From Sphingopyxis sp. DBS4 (GTDB taxonomy: Bacteria; Pseudomonadota; Alphaproteobacteria; Sphingomonadales; Sphingomonadaceae): a DNA stretch of 64,000 nucleotides. The notes under the pieces are model-generated. The model was given only the letters and a program-made list of their open reading frames with translations, was not told where the DNA came from and ran no database searches. The stretch lies in contig NZ_CP102384.1 of the NCBI RefSeq assembly GCF_024628865.1, forward strand, positions 2,863,001 to 2,927,000, given 5' to 3'. This document shows, piece by piece, positions 26,326 to 34,900 of the stretch (position 1 is its first letter; every line of letters starts with the position of its first letter). The position numbers and the translations under genes are program-made.

Positions 26326-27304
26326 GGGAGACTCCTGCTCTCTTCCCGCCTGCGGGCGGGGGTGAATAGAGCGCCAGCGTCGCGGCGGCGGCGCGGCGGA
26401 TTTCGGGATGGGGGTCCGATGCCGCCATGTGGGCGAGATGCGGCAGCGCCGCGGCCGGATCGAGCGCGATCAGTTCGCGCATCGCCGCCCATCGCGCCGC
26501 GAAATCGCCGGTTTCGATCTCGGCGGCGAACAGGGGCGCGGCGTCGCGGCGGCCGAACGCGCGCAGCAGGGCGAGCCCCATCTGCCGGAAGCTGGCGTCG
26601 CGGCGCGACGAGGACAGGTGGACGAGGCGGCCGCTCGCCACATCATAGGCGCGCACCGGCAGCGGCGACGCCGGCTGCACCGCGAGTTCGAGGAACATTA
26701 TGTCGCCGGTCGCATCGGCGAGCGTGAAGCTTTCGCGCGCCGTGTCGAATATCAGGCATTCGCCCGTCACGAGCGGGCGCGCCGTCTCGCTCCGGCAAGG
26801 GGCTGCGGCTGCGGCGGTGAAGACGCCCGCCTCTTCGGCCGCGCTGACTGCGACACGATGCCGCTGGATCGACGCGCCGCCCGTGGCGAGGAAGCGGACA
26901 GCCGCGGCGCCCGGAACGAAGCGCGCGATCGCCGGTGCTTCCCCGCGCCACTCGAACCGCTGGATGCGGAGCGTCAATTGGATCGGTCCATGCTCCGCGA
27001 GAAGCAGGCCGTCCCCGACCGGGGGTAGCGGCGGGACGGCGAAGGGATCGGCAGCGAGCAGCGCGGCCGCTTCGTCCAGCCGGCGGGCAAGCCAGCCGGG
27101 GTCGGCCAGCCAGGGCATGAGCGCGGCAAGCGCGACGGCTGGAGGCTCGCCCGCGACCGCCGCCATCGCCGCGCGCAGCCCACCGGACGCCCCGTCCTCG
27201 TCCCGCCAGCGCGCATCGAGATGCGATGCCGCGCGGCGGATGCGCTCACGGCGCGGGCCGTCGTGGCGGGGAAAATGATCGTGGCGCGAAACGGCAGCCG
27301 TCAT
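26285..27304 (-). CDS. HEAT-like protein without the HDH motif (peptide-locus protein B)
   Basis: 339 residues. Overall plan matches protein A: a helical N-terminal third, a beta-rich centre (GPIQLTLRIQRFEWRGEAPAIARF...VRFLATGGASIQRHRVAVS), and a HEAT-like C-terminus (ARWAAMRELIALDPAAALPHLAHMAASDPHPEIRRAAAATLALY). It lacks the HDH pair of protein A, so it may be a non-catalytic partner or scaffold. It begins 57 bases after the peptide gene and overlaps protein A by 41 bases, so the three genes are likely cotranscribed. Confidence 0.65.
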   Translation of the reverse strand: MTAAVSRHDHFPRHDGPRRERIRRAASHLDARWRDEDGASGGLRAAMAAVAGEPPAVALAALMPWLADPGWLARRLDEAAALLAADPFAVPPLPPVGDGLLLAEHGPIQLTLRIQRFEWRGEAPAIARFVPGAAAVRFLATGGASIQRHRVAVSAAEEAGVFTAAAAAPCRSETARPLVTGECLIFDTARESFTLADATGDIMFLELAVQPASPLPVRAYDVASGRLVHLSSSRRDASFRQMGLALLRAFGRRDAAPLFAAEIETGDFAARWAAMRELIALDPAAALPHLAHMAASDPHPEIRRAAAATLALYSPPPAGGKRAGVSHAPPDRSARRARI

Positions 27305-27361
27305 GGGAATGAATTGCCGGTTGAAGGGCGGACAGCGGTTTCGGCTGCCCGCCCGGAACGT

Positions 27362-27505
27362 TCAGCTGTAGATGATCATGGCGACGGTAACGGCGATCTC
27401 GAAGACCGAAGGCCCCGAGCTGACGCTTTCCCCCGCGAAAGTGCCGAACAGCCCGACCGCGGTGTCGAGCAGCGGAACGGCGTCGATATCGATGGCAGGC
27501 AACAT
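27362..27505 (-). CDS. 47-residue hydrophobic peptide, candidate precursor for the A/B proteins
   Basis: ATG 27505 has AGGAGG four bases upstream, an excellent ribosome site. The peptide starts MLPAIDIDAVPLLDTAVGLF, has no classic export signal and ends FEIAVTVAMIIYS, with a Gly/Ser-rich middle (GTFAGESVSSGPS). Acidic leader plus variable, hydrophobic tail looks like a RiPP precursor or membrane-acting small peptide. The A/B genes follow directly on the same strand. This is inference from layout; no family is recognised. Confidence 0.55.
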   Translation of the reverse strand: MLPAIDIDAVPLLDTAVGLFGTFAGESVSSGPSVFEIAVTVAMIIYS

Positions 27506-27690
27506 GCATCCTCCTGTGCTTGAGCGGCGGAAAACCGCCGGCACAAGAGCTATGGGCGATGCCCGGCCGCGCCCAGTTAACTTATCGTAATCGGGCGGCG
27601 GCGGGTGAGCGGCGATGGACGGCGGCCTGCCGTCAGCGGCACGGCCTTTGCGCAGAGATTTTGGTTCACGTGGAGACGCGGTGAATCTTT

Positions 27691-28452
27691 TCAGGAGGAC
27701 AGCCAGAGCGACAGGCCCGGTGGTGGCTCAGTCGGCGGCGCATCGGCGACGTGGCGCACCGCATCGGCGCGGGCGCGGTCGAGGATCGCGGCGGGGATGT
27801 CGGCGGGATGGAAGACATGATCGGCTTCCCCCAACAGGCGCGCGGCGCGCAGAGTGAGATCGTCGGGATCGGCGCCGGCGAGGTGGATCGTTTCGAGGCG
27901 CGACGGCTGAATGGCGGCATCGCCCGCGAGCCAGTCGGCCAATTTGTCCGCAGCGTCACCGTCCAGCGGATCGAGCGCGCGCCCCGGCGCGAGCGCGGCG
28001 TCGATCGCGCGGCGGCGGTCGGCGGCGGCGGGCCAGCGCGCCTTCATCGCGCCGCGCGCGGCGTGGAGCGCGGCCGCGAGCGCGCCGAGGCGCGCGGGGA
28101 GCAACGCCTCGATGCGCTGGCGGATCGCCTTGGCGAGCCCCGCCGACGCGCCGCCGGTGCCGATCGCGATGGTCACCGGCGCGCGGTCGACGATCGCGGG
28201 GGTGGTGAAATCGCAAAGGTCTGGGCGGTCGACGACATTGACCAGCAGCCCGCGCGCGCGAAGGTCGGCGGCGACCGCTTCGGCGCCTTCGTCGAGCGCG
28301 ACGAAGGCGAGGCTCGCGCCTTCCTCCCACGCGGGGACGATACGCGCACCGGCGCGCGCGATCAGCCGCGCCTTGGCGTCGGCCGCCTCCCCCTCCCCCA
28401 CCAGCACGACCGTGCGGCCGGTGAGGTTCAGGAAGATGGGGAGCTGGTGCAT
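27691..28452 (-). CDS. Bifunctional precorrin-2 dehydrogenase/sirohydrochlorin ferrochelatase (CysG N-terminal type) with SUMT-like tail
   Basis: 253 residues. N-terminal NAD-binding domain typical of Met8/CysG-N (LPIFLNLTGRTVVLVGEGEAADAKARLIARAGARIV, about 1-115) that oxidises precorrin-2 and chelates iron to make siroheme. The C-terminal part LETIHLAGADPDDLTLRAARLLGEADHVFH resembles the start of the SUMT (CobA) domain, but the rest of SUMT is missing. So the enzyme appears to be a dehydrogenase/chelatase with a short remnant; SUMT must be encoded elsewhere. Supplies siroheme for sulfite or nitrite reductase. Confidence 0.85.
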   Translation of the reverse strand: MHQLPIFLNLTGRTVVLVGEGEAADAKARLIARAGARIVPAWEEGASLAFVALDEGAEAVAADLRARGLLVNVVDRPDLCDFTTPAIVDRAPVTIAIGTGGASAGLAKAIRQRIEALLPARLGALAAALHAARGAMKARWPAAADRRRAIDAALAPGRALDPLDGDAADKLADWLAGDAAIQPSRLETIHLAGADPDDLTLRAARLLGEADHVFHPADIPAAILDRARADAVRHVADAPPTEPPPGLSLWLSS

Positions 28453-28476
28453 GGAATACGCCTAAGCGAAAACCAT

Positions 28477-28506
28477 CGTCATTGCGAGCGAAGCGAAGCA
28501 ATGACG
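28477..28506. repeat. Compact inverted repeat (family D, GAGCGAAGCGAAGC type)
   Basis: CGTCATTGC and GCAATGACG flank a core of GAGCGAAGCGAA; the full-size relative is at 41292-41367. Confidence 0.8.
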
Positions 28507-28513
28507 AGGCTGA

Positions 28514-29773
28514 TTAATCGATCCAGTCAGGCACGCGTTCGGCGGCCATGATCGTGCCCGCGGCGATGCGGTCTGCGACGATGATGGAACGGTCGCCGTC
28601 GACGAGCACCTCGGGGACGAGGCTGCGGCTGTTGTAGGTCGAGGCCATCGTCGCGCCATAGGCGCCCGCGGTGCGGAACACCGCGAGGTCGCCCGACTCC
28701 ACCTTGTCGATCACGCGGTCGCGCGCGAAGGTGTCGCCGGTCTCGCACACCGGGCCGACGATCGACGCGGTCATCTTTTCACCGGTCGGCTGCACTGCGA
28801 CGAAGTCGTGATACGCATCGTAGAGCGCCGGGCGCGCGAGGTCGTTCATCGCGGCGTCGACGATCACGAAGGGGTTGGTCGCGCCGGGCTTGACCCACAG
28901 CACTTCGGTCAGCAGCACGCCGGTGTTGCCCGCGATCACGCGGCCGGGCTCGAACATCAGGGTGACGTCCCAATCCTTCGTCACGCGCGCGACCATCGCG
29001 CCATAGTCGGCGGGCGACGGGGGATTGTCGTCGGGCCTGTAGGGCACGCCGAGCCCGCCGCCGAGATCGACATGGGTGATGCTGTGCCCCGCGGCGCGCA
29101 AGTCGGCGACGAGGCGGCCGACGCGCTCGAACGCCGCTTCGAGCGGTGCGAGGCTGGTGAGCTGGCTGCCGATATGGAGCGCGATGCCGCGCATCTGAAG
29201 CCCCGGCAGCGCGGCAAGGCGCCCGAAGATTTCGGGCGCGACATCGATGCCGACGCCGAACTTGTTCTCGGCCTTGCCGGTCGAGATCTTGGCGTGCGTT
29301 CCCGCATCGACGTCGGGATTGACGCGCAGCACCGCGGGCGCGGTCATCTCCTTGGCCAGCGCGATCTCGGCAAGCGCGACGCCTTCGGGCTCATGCTCGA
29401 TATTGAACTGGCCGATGCCGCGATCGAGGCCCTGCGCCAGCTCGGCGCGCGTCTTGCCGACCCCGGAGAAGACAATGTCCTGCGGCGCCATGCCCGAGGC
29501 GAGCGCGCGTTCGAGCTCGCCGCCCGACACGACATCGGCGCCATAGCCCTGCCGCGCGAGAACGCGCAGCACGCCGAGATTGGGGTTGCACTTGATCGCG
29601 AAGGCGATGTGCTTCTTCGGCACATCCTTCAGCGCGTCGCGGAACACCTGTGCATGGCGTTCGAGCGTCGCGCGCGAATAGACATAGACGGGGGTGCCGA
29701 TTTCCTCGGCGATGCGCGGCAGGGGAATGTCTTCGGCGTGGAGGACGCCGTCACGGTATTCAAAATGGTCCAC
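28514..29773 (-). CDS. lysA: Diaminopimelate decarboxylase
   Basis: 419 residues, PLP-dependent, last step of lysine biosynthesis (meso-DAP to lysine). Motifs: AIKCNPNLGVLRVLA with the PLP Lys, HIGSQLTSL, VDLGGGLGVPYR, CETGDTFARD near the C-terminus. Normal length for bacterial LysA. It lies with argH and a small lipoprotein on the same strand, a common alphaproteobacterial arrangement. Confidence 0.97.
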   Translation of the reverse strand: MDHFEYRDGVLHAEDIPLPRIAEEIGTPVYVYSRATLERHAQVFRDALKDVPKKHIAFAIKCNPNLGVLRVLARQGYGADVVSGGELERALASGMAPQDIVFSGVGKTRAELAQGLDRGIGQFNIEHEPEGVALAEIALAKEMTAPAVLRVNPDVDAGTHAKISTGKAENKFGVGIDVAPEIFGRLAALPGLQMRGIALHIGSQLTSLAPLEAAFERVGRLVADLRAAGHSITHVDLGGGLGVPYRPDDNPPSPADYGAMVARVTKDWDVTLMFEPGRVIAGNTGVLLTEVLWVKPGATNPFVIVDAAMNDLARPALYDAYHDFVAVQPTGEKMTASIVGPVCETGDTFARDRVIDKVESGDLAVFRTAGAYGATMASTYNSRSLVPEVLVDGDRSIIVADRIAAGTIMAAERVPDWID

Positions 29774-29796
29774 GGTCAGATCCTAGTCTCTATGAT

Positions 29797-29881
29797 CCGT
29801 TCGCCCTGAGCTTGTCGAAGGGCCGTCCTTCTCTCCATCGTTCAAGCAAGAACGGTGCTTCGACAAGCTCAGCACAAACGG
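29797..29881. repeat. Short inverted repeat (family G, CCCTGAGCTTGTCGAAG type)
   Basis: Left arm CCCTGAGCTTGTCGAAGG, right arm CTTCGACAAGCTCAG; 16-bp complementary core separated by about 35 bases. It lies upstream of lysA. Confidence 0.85.
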
Positions 29882-29902
29882 AAAAAAGGGAAGGCTCAGT
29901 GG

Positions 29903-30157
29903 TCAGCCCGGAGGCGGCAGGTCGAAATCGTCGGGTTCGCGTTTTTCGGACCGTTTGAGAAGTTCGTCGCTGCGCGCGGGCTTGGCCTGCGCGTCAGGCG
30001 TCGTGAGCTCCTCCGTGGTCGGGGCGCGCGTCGCGCCGACGGGGATCGTCGGTGCGGGCTGGTTCGCCGCGGGCTTCAGATCTTCTTTCGCGCCGCACGC
30101 GCCGAGCAGCGCGGCGGCGGCGCATGTCGTGACGATAAAGATGCGGCGCGTCGCCAT
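29903..30157 (-). CDS. Small lipoprotein, LptM-like
   Basis: 84 residues; the ATG overlaps the argH stop (TGATG), so translation is coupled. Signal with lipobox LLGACG, a mature part rich in Pro, Ala and charged residues and ending FDLPPPG. Its place between argH and lysA matches the LptM-type lipoprotein (formerly YifL) known to help mature the LptD/LptE complex in other bacteria. The orthology is inferred from position and size only. Confidence 0.7.
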   Translation of the reverse strand: MATRRIFIVTTCAAAALLGACGAKEDLKPAANQPAPTIPVGATRAPTTEELTTPDAQAKPARSDELLKRSEKREPDDFDLPPPG

Positions 30158-31560
30158 CAATCGCTTCCTTCCAGCGCGCCGCGGGCGGCGGCGATCGCTT
30201 CCCTTACCCGCTCGGGCGCCGTCCCGCCATAGCTGCGGCGGCTGGCGACCGACGCCTCGACGGTCAGCGCGGCGAGCGCGTCGGGAGTCACCGCGGCGTG
30301 GATCGCCGCGGCGTCTTCGGCGGGCAGCGCCGACAATTCAACGCCAAGCTCCTCGGATCGTTTCACGCAGGCGCCGACGATATGATGCGCCTCGCGGAAC
30401 GGTACCCCCGCCTCGCGCACCAGCCAGTCGGCGAGGTCGGTCGCGGTCGAATAGCCCGAGGCGGCGAGCGCACGCATCCGGTCGGTGCGGAAACTCAGCG
30501 TCTCGACCATCCCGGTCATCGCGGCGAGCGACAGCGCAAGCGCGTCGAAGGCGCCAAAGACGGTCTCCTTGTCGTCCTGCAGATCCTTCGAATAAGTGAG
30601 CGGCAGGCCCTTCACGATCACCGCAAGCCGCTGGAACGCACCGAGCAGCAGGCCCGCGCGCCCGCGCACCAGTTCGGCGGCGTCGGGGTTGCGCTTTTGC
30701 GGCATGATCGAACTGCCGGTCGACCAGGCGTCGGGCAGGCTGACGAAGCCGAAGGGCTGGCTCGCCCAGATCACGATTTCCTCGGCAAGGCGCGACAAAT
30801 GGATTGCCGAGATCGACGCGGCAGCGCAAAATTCGAGCGCGAAATCGCGGTCGGACACGGCGTCGATGCTGTTCGCCATCGGGCGGTCGAAGCCGAGCGC
30901 CGCAGCGGTCGCATGACGATCGACCGGGAAGCCCGTGCCCGCGAGCGCCGCGGCGCCGAGCGGCGATTCGTTGAGGCGGCGGCGCGCGTCGGCGAAGCGG
31001 CTGCGGTCGCGGCGGAACATCTCGACATAGGCGAGCAGATGATGGCCGAGCGTCACCGGCTGCGCGACTTGCAGATGGGTGAAGCCGGGCATGATGCTGC
31101 CCGCATGCTCGTCGGCGCGCGCGAGCAGCGCGGTCTGGATCGCCTTCAGCCCGCCGTCGATGCGTTCGCACGCGGTGCGGACCCACAGGCGGAAATCGGT
31201 CGCCACCTGATCGTTGCGCGAGCGCGCAGTGTGGAGCCGCCCTGCGGCGTCACCGATCAACTGCTTCAACCGCGATTCGACGGTCATGTGGATGTCTTCG
31301 AGCGCGAGATCGACCGGAACGCCTTTCGCCCTATATTCGCCGGCGATCTGGGTCAGACCGCTGTCGATCAGGACAGCGTCGCCGACGCTGATGATCCCGG
31401 CGGCGCCGAGCATCGCCGCATGGGCGCGGCTGGCGGCGATATCCTCTTCCCACAGGCGCTTGTCGACGGGGATCGAGGCGTTAATCTCTTGCATGATCGC
31501 CGCGGGTCCGCCACCGAAGCGGCCGCCCCACATACTGTTACTGTCCGGAGTATCCGCCAT
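30157..31560 (-). CDS. argH: Argininosuccinate lyase
   Basis: 467 residues from ATG 31560 (an alternative ATG at 31578 adds six). Cleaves argininosuccinate to arginine and fumarate. Signature motif [19 protein letters not shown] contains the flexible loop and catalytic Ser; [30 protein letters not shown] and [12 protein letters not shown] are also diagnostic. Only 25 bases separate its start from the divergent TlpA-like gene. Confidence 0.97.
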   Translation of the reverse strand: MADTPDSNSMWGGRFGGGPAAIMQEINASIPVDKRLWEEDIAASRAHAAMLGAAGIISVGDAVLIDSGLTQIAGEYRAKGVPVDLALEDIHMTVESRLKQLIGDAAGRLHTARSRNDQVATDFRLWVRTACERIDGGLKAIQTALLARADEHAGSIMPGFTHLQVAQPVTLGHHLLAYVEMFRRDRSRFADARRRLNESPLGAAALAGTGFPVDRHATAAALGFDRPMANSIDAVSDRDFALEFCAAASISAIHLSRLAEEIVIWASQPFGFVSLPDAWSTGSSIMPQKRNPDAAELVRGRAGLLLGAFQRLAVIVKGLPLTYSKDLQDDKETVFGAFDALALSLAAMTGMVETLSFRTDRMRALAASGYSTATDLADWLVREAGVPFREAHHIVGACVKRSEELGVELSALPAEDAAAIHAAVTPDALAALTVEASVASRRSYGGTAPERVREAIAAARGALEGSD

Positions 31561-31585
31561 TTTCCGAATTCCAAACATCAGGCTG

Positions 31586-32167
31586 ATGATCCTGCCGCTG
31601 ATGCTGGCCGGATCGACGATCGCGGGCTGCGATAGGGAAAAGGCCGGCGGGGAGCAAGCGGCAGGCGCGCAAGCAAATATTTCGGGCGGTGAAGCGAAGG
31701 ATGCGCGCGGGGTCGAGACGTTTCAGCATGTCGTCGACCGCAGCCAGGCGGGCAAGGCGGCGCCCACGGCAGCGTTCAAAGGCCCCGACGACGCGCCGGT
31801 GACGCTCGCGGCGTTCAGGGGCAAACCGCTGCTCGTCAATCTCTGGGCAACCTGGTGCGCGCCCTGCGTCGCCGAGATGCCGACCCTCGACGCGCTCGCC
31901 GCCAGGCAGGGGAAGGCGATGACAGTGATCGCCGTCGCACAGGACCTGCAGGGCGCGGCGGTCGTCGATCCCTGGTTCCAGAAGGCGGGCCTGAAGGCGC
32001 TGCAACCCTATCTCGACCCGGAGAACAAGCTGCTCGACGCCGCCGCCGGGGCGCTGCCGACGAGCATCTTCTACGGCGCCGACGGGAAGGAATTATGGCG
32101 CGTCATCGGCGCGATCGACTGGCAGGGCGATGAGGCGAAAGCGCTGCTGGCGGAGGGCGGGGTTTAA
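31586..32167 (+). CDS. tlpA: TlpA-like thioredoxin, lipid-anchored
   Basis: 193 residues from ATG 31586, with signal [14 protein letters not shown] whose Cys fits a lipobox. A thioredoxin-like domain (about 60-190) carries the WCAPC active site (residues about 92-96). It keeps exported thiols reduced, for example during cytochrome c or metal site assembly. The upstream in-frame extension lies on the argH strand and is discounted. Divergent with argH. Confidence 0.92.
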   Translation: MILPLMLAGSTIAGCDREKAGGEQAAGAQANISGGEAKDARGVETFQHVVDRSQAGKAAPTAAFKGPDDAPVTLAAFRGKPLLVNLWATWCAPCVAEMPTLDALAARQGKAMTVIAVAQDLQGAAVVDPWFQKAGLKALQPYLDPENKLLDAAAGALPTSIFYGADGKELWRVIGAIDWQGDEAKALLAEGGV

Positions 32168-32176
32168 ACCCAGTTC

Positions 32177-32300
32177 GTCATTCCCGCGAAAGCGGGAATC
32201 CCGCTGTCTTCTTTTCTTCCTCTTCGTGCCTTTCTGCGAGTCCAAATAATCTCGCACGAAGGCACGAAGAAAAGCTGGATCCCCGCTTTCGCGGGAATGC
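32177..32300. repeat. Nested repeats: family F element inside a family A element
   Basis: The outer arms are family A (GTCATTCCCGCGAAAGCGGGAA at 32177 and its partner ending near 32300). Between them, 32210-32274 holds a family F element with arms CTCTTCGTGCC / GGCACGAAG. So one short element has landed in another. Confidence 0.75.
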
Positions 32301-32362
32301 CGGAATTTGGAACGAAGGCGGAGAAGGCGAGACGCTCAAGGCGCCCGCCTTCTCCCGGCTAA

Positions 32363-32701
32363 TCACCCGCCCACCGTTACGCGGCCGACGCGATAGCCCT
32401 TCTTGCGCATTTCCTTGGTGTAATCCTTGTCGGCGTCGACGACCTCGTTCGACCATTCGTCCCACGCGTCCCAGCGGTCTTCGCGGTCGGTGGCATGGCG
32501 AAGGTCGCTGACGAGTTCCTTCTCGGCCTCGAGGATGTCGGCTTTGTAATTATACCAATATTGGTTGTAGACGCCGGCGATCGGCGCCGTGCGGATTTCG
32601 GGGCGATCGAACCCCGGCGGCATCGCGCCATAGGGGATCGCGGCCATCGCGGCGCTGGCGGGGAGAGCCGCAAGCGCTACAAAAATCGTCCATTTTTTCA
32701 T
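32363..32701 (-). CDS. Exported unknown protein, 112 aa
   Basis: ATG 32701 is preceded by CAGGAGAAGAACG. Signal peptide MKKWTIFVALAALPASAAMA (cleavage likely after AMA). Mature part is charged, with Trp/Tyr (YNQYWYNYKADILEAEKELVSDLRHATDREDRWDAWDEWSNEVV) and a KKGYRVGR ending. It looks like a small periplasmic helical protein; no family is recognised. Confidence 0.72.
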   Translation of the reverse strand: MKKWTIFVALAALPASAAMAAIPYGAMPPGFDRPEIRTAPIAGVYNQYWYNYKADILEAEKELVSDLRHATDREDRWDAWDEWSNEVVDADKDYTKEMRKKGYRVGRVTVGG

Positions 32702-32806
32702 CGTTCTTCTCCTGGTGGACCCTGTGGCCAGGAAAAGAACGAAGGAGCGAGGCCTTTTCTTCCCGGCTCGACGATGATTCCGCACGGCTGGCGGTGAATC
32801 GGCGCC

Positions 32807-33808
32807 CTACCCCGGATGCGCCTCATCGCCGACGCTCGATTTCAGCAGGCCGCGGAACACGTCGCGCGCGTCGCGCTTGCCCTGCGTCACGTCGAACACG
32901 TCGCGCGCGATCGGCATGTCGACCCCGTGATGCCGCGCGAGCGCCATCACCGTCGGCGCGCTCTTCACCCCCTCGGCGACCATGTTCATGCCCGCGATGA
33001 TGTCGTCGATGTGCCGCCCCTTGCCGAGTTCGACGCCGACATGGCGATTGCGCGACAAGGGGCTGGTGCAGGTCGCGATCAGGTCGCCCATGCCGGTGAG
33101 CCCGGCGAAGGTCTCTGGCCGCCCGCCCATCGCCACCCCCAGGCGCGTGATCTCGGCCAGCCCGCGCGTCATCAGCCCGGCGCGCGTATTGTCGCCCGCC
33201 CCCAGCCCGTCGCCCATGCCGACCGCGATCGCGATGATATTCTTGAGCACCCCGCCAAGCTCGCAGCCGAGCAGGTCGGTGTTGGTGTAGACGCGGAACA
33301 GCCCCGAATGGAACACCGGCTGGAGCGCGCGGACGACGATTTCGTCCTCCATCGACAGCACGCTCGCCGCCGCCTGGCCGGTCATGATCTCGCGTGCGAG
33401 GTTCGGCCCGGTGAGCACGCCGACGGGGTGGCCGGGCAGCATCTCCTCGATCAGTTCGGTCATCCGCTTGCCCGAAGAAAGCTCGAGTCCCTTGGTAAGG
33501 CTGATCACCGGCACCCACGGGCGAAGGTGATTGCGCGCTTCCTCGAGCACACCGCGAAAACTGTGCGAGGGCACCCCCATCACCAGCACGTCGGCGCCCG
33601 CGACGACCTCGGCCATGGCGTTCGTCGCGCGGAGCGCGGCGGGCAGCTTCACGCCGGGGAGATATTTGCGGTTCTCATGGCCTGTATTGATGCTTTCGAC
33701 GGTTTCGGCATCGCGCGCCCAGAGCGTGATCGGCGCGTTGCGCGACACCACCGACGCGACCGTCGTTCCCCAGCTTCCCCCGCCGAGCAGCCCCACCTTC
33801 AGGCGCAT
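32807..33808 (-). CDS. gpsA: NAD(P)H-dependent glycerol-3-phosphate dehydrogenase
   Basis: 333 residues. Reduces dihydroxyacetone phosphate to sn-glycerol-3-phosphate, the backbone for PlsB in this window. The N-terminal LLGGGSWGTTVASVVS is the nucleotide-binding loop; SLTKGLELSSG, GPNLAREI and LGCELGGVLKNIIAIAVGMGDGLGAGDNTRAGLMTRGLAEI are diagnostic. ATG 33808 has GGGAGA upstream. Confidence 0.97.
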   Translation of the reverse strand: MRLKVGLLGGGSWGTTVASVVSRNAPITLWARDAETVESINTGHENRKYLPGVKLPAALRATNAMAEVVAGADVLVMGVPSHSFRGVLEEARNHLRPWVPVISLTKGLELSSGKRMTELIEEMLPGHPVGVLTGPNLAREIMTGQAAASVLSMEDEIVVRALQPVFHSGLFRVYTNTDLLGCELGGVLKNIIAIAVGMGDGLGAGDNTRAGLMTRGLAEITRLGVAMGGRPETFAGLTGMGDLIATCTSPLSRNRHVGVELGKGRHIDDIIAGMNMVAEGVKSAPTVMALARHHGVDMPIARDVFDVTQGKRDARDVFRGLLKSSVGDEAHPG

Positions 33809-33895
33809 GTGTCTCTCCCGCTGTTTTGCCGGAGAGTGGCGGGGTTACGCGGGATTGGCAAGACGGTCCTCCCTGTCGCGCAGCGATGGGGAGGA

Positions 33896-34828
33896 TCATA
33901 ATTGGCGAAGAAAATCCTTCATCGCGTCGGAGGTCGCCTTGGGATCCTCTATCATCGGGACATGGCCGACATGCTCGAAGACCTGCGACCGGCTGCCCGC
34001 GATCCCCGCTTCGAGTACCGGGACGCAGCTCACGTCGAGCAGCTTATCATGACGCCCCCACAGGATGAGCGTCGGCACCTTGACCTCGCCGAGCCGGTCG
34101 TTGAGCGGATGATCGCGGCCCTCGATCGCGATCACCCAGAAGATCGCGTCGAGCTGGTCGCGGTATTTGAGCGCATCGGCGTAGAGCACGGGCTTCAGCC
34201 GCGACGGAATGTGCGGCGGTTTGTGGACGACCATCGCCACCAGCCGGTCGGCATCCTCGAGCCCGGCGAGGACGAGCGGGTTGTAATCCTCGTTCGCGGC
34301 CTGTTTCTGAAGCTCGCTTTCCTCGGCGCCGTTGACCCCGGCATTGTCGAGCAGGATCAGGCTGGCGAGCGCATCGGGATAGTCGATCGCATAGCGCAGC
34401 GCGATCCAGCCGCCCATGCTGTTCCCGGCGATATGCGGCCGGACGAGACCGAGCGCATCGGCGAAGGCTTTGAGGCGCGCGGTCTGCGCCGCGATGTCGT
34501 AGGCAAGGTCGGGGTTGCGTTCATTCTCGCCGAAACCCGGCAGGTCGGGCGCGATGACATGATAGTCGCGCGTCACATAGGGCGCGAGAAAGGACCAATT
34601 ATCCTTGTCGCCCGAAAAGCCGTGGACGAGGAGCAAGGTCGGTTTCGCGGGATCGCCGCCCTCCAGAAAGGGCCAAGTGCGGCCATCGACGACGACGCTC
34701 TTCTGCACCGTACCGCCGCGCTTGCGGAGCAGCCAGCGGCCGAGCGCGACGAGGCGGCCGGGGAAGACGAAATAGAATAGCGCCAGCGCGATCAGCGGGG
34801 CGGCGATGAGAGTGAGGAGGAATTTCAT
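33896..34828 (-). CDS. Alpha/beta hydrolase, membrane-anchored
   Basis: 310 residues from ATG 34828. N-terminal membrane helix (FLLTLIAAPLIALALFYFVF) followed by an alpha/beta hydrolase domain with the nucleophile elbow GNSMGG, an oxyanion region HGFSGDKDNW and a His near the end (VFEHVGHVPMIED). It resembles lipase/esterase enzymes of the monoacylglycerol type. It sits in a block of lipid genes, so a lipid substrate is likely, but this is an inference. Confidence 0.85.
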   Translation of the reverse strand: MKFLLTLIAAPLIALALFYFVFPGRLVALGRWLLRKRGGTVQKSVVVDGRTWPFLEGGDPAKPTLLLVHGFSGDKDNWSFLAPYVTRDYHVIAPDLPGFGENERNPDLAYDIAAQTARLKAFADALGLVRPHIAGNSMGGWIALRYAIDYPDALASLILLDNAGVNGAEESELQKQAANEDYNPLVLAGLEDADRLVAMVVHKPPHIPSRLKPVLYADALKYRDQLDAIFWVIAIEGRDHPLNDRLGEVKVPTLILWGRHDKLLDVSCVPVLEAGIAGSRSQVFEHVGHVPMIEDPKATSDAMKDFLRQL

Positions 34829-34900
34829 CACGTGCAGGATTTCCCTCTCAAACCACTCGTGTCGAGCGAAGTCGCGACACGAACGGGATTGGGGCTGACT

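Noticed and set aside
27246..27509. 87-codon frame overlapping the peptide gene
   Set aside because: Its ATG directly abuts the AGGAGG with no spacer; the 47-residue frame has better spacing and a coherent composition.
28477..28506. Terminator of siroheme synthase or lysA
   Set aside because: The hairpin lacks a T run on either strand and belongs to a repeat family found elsewhere.
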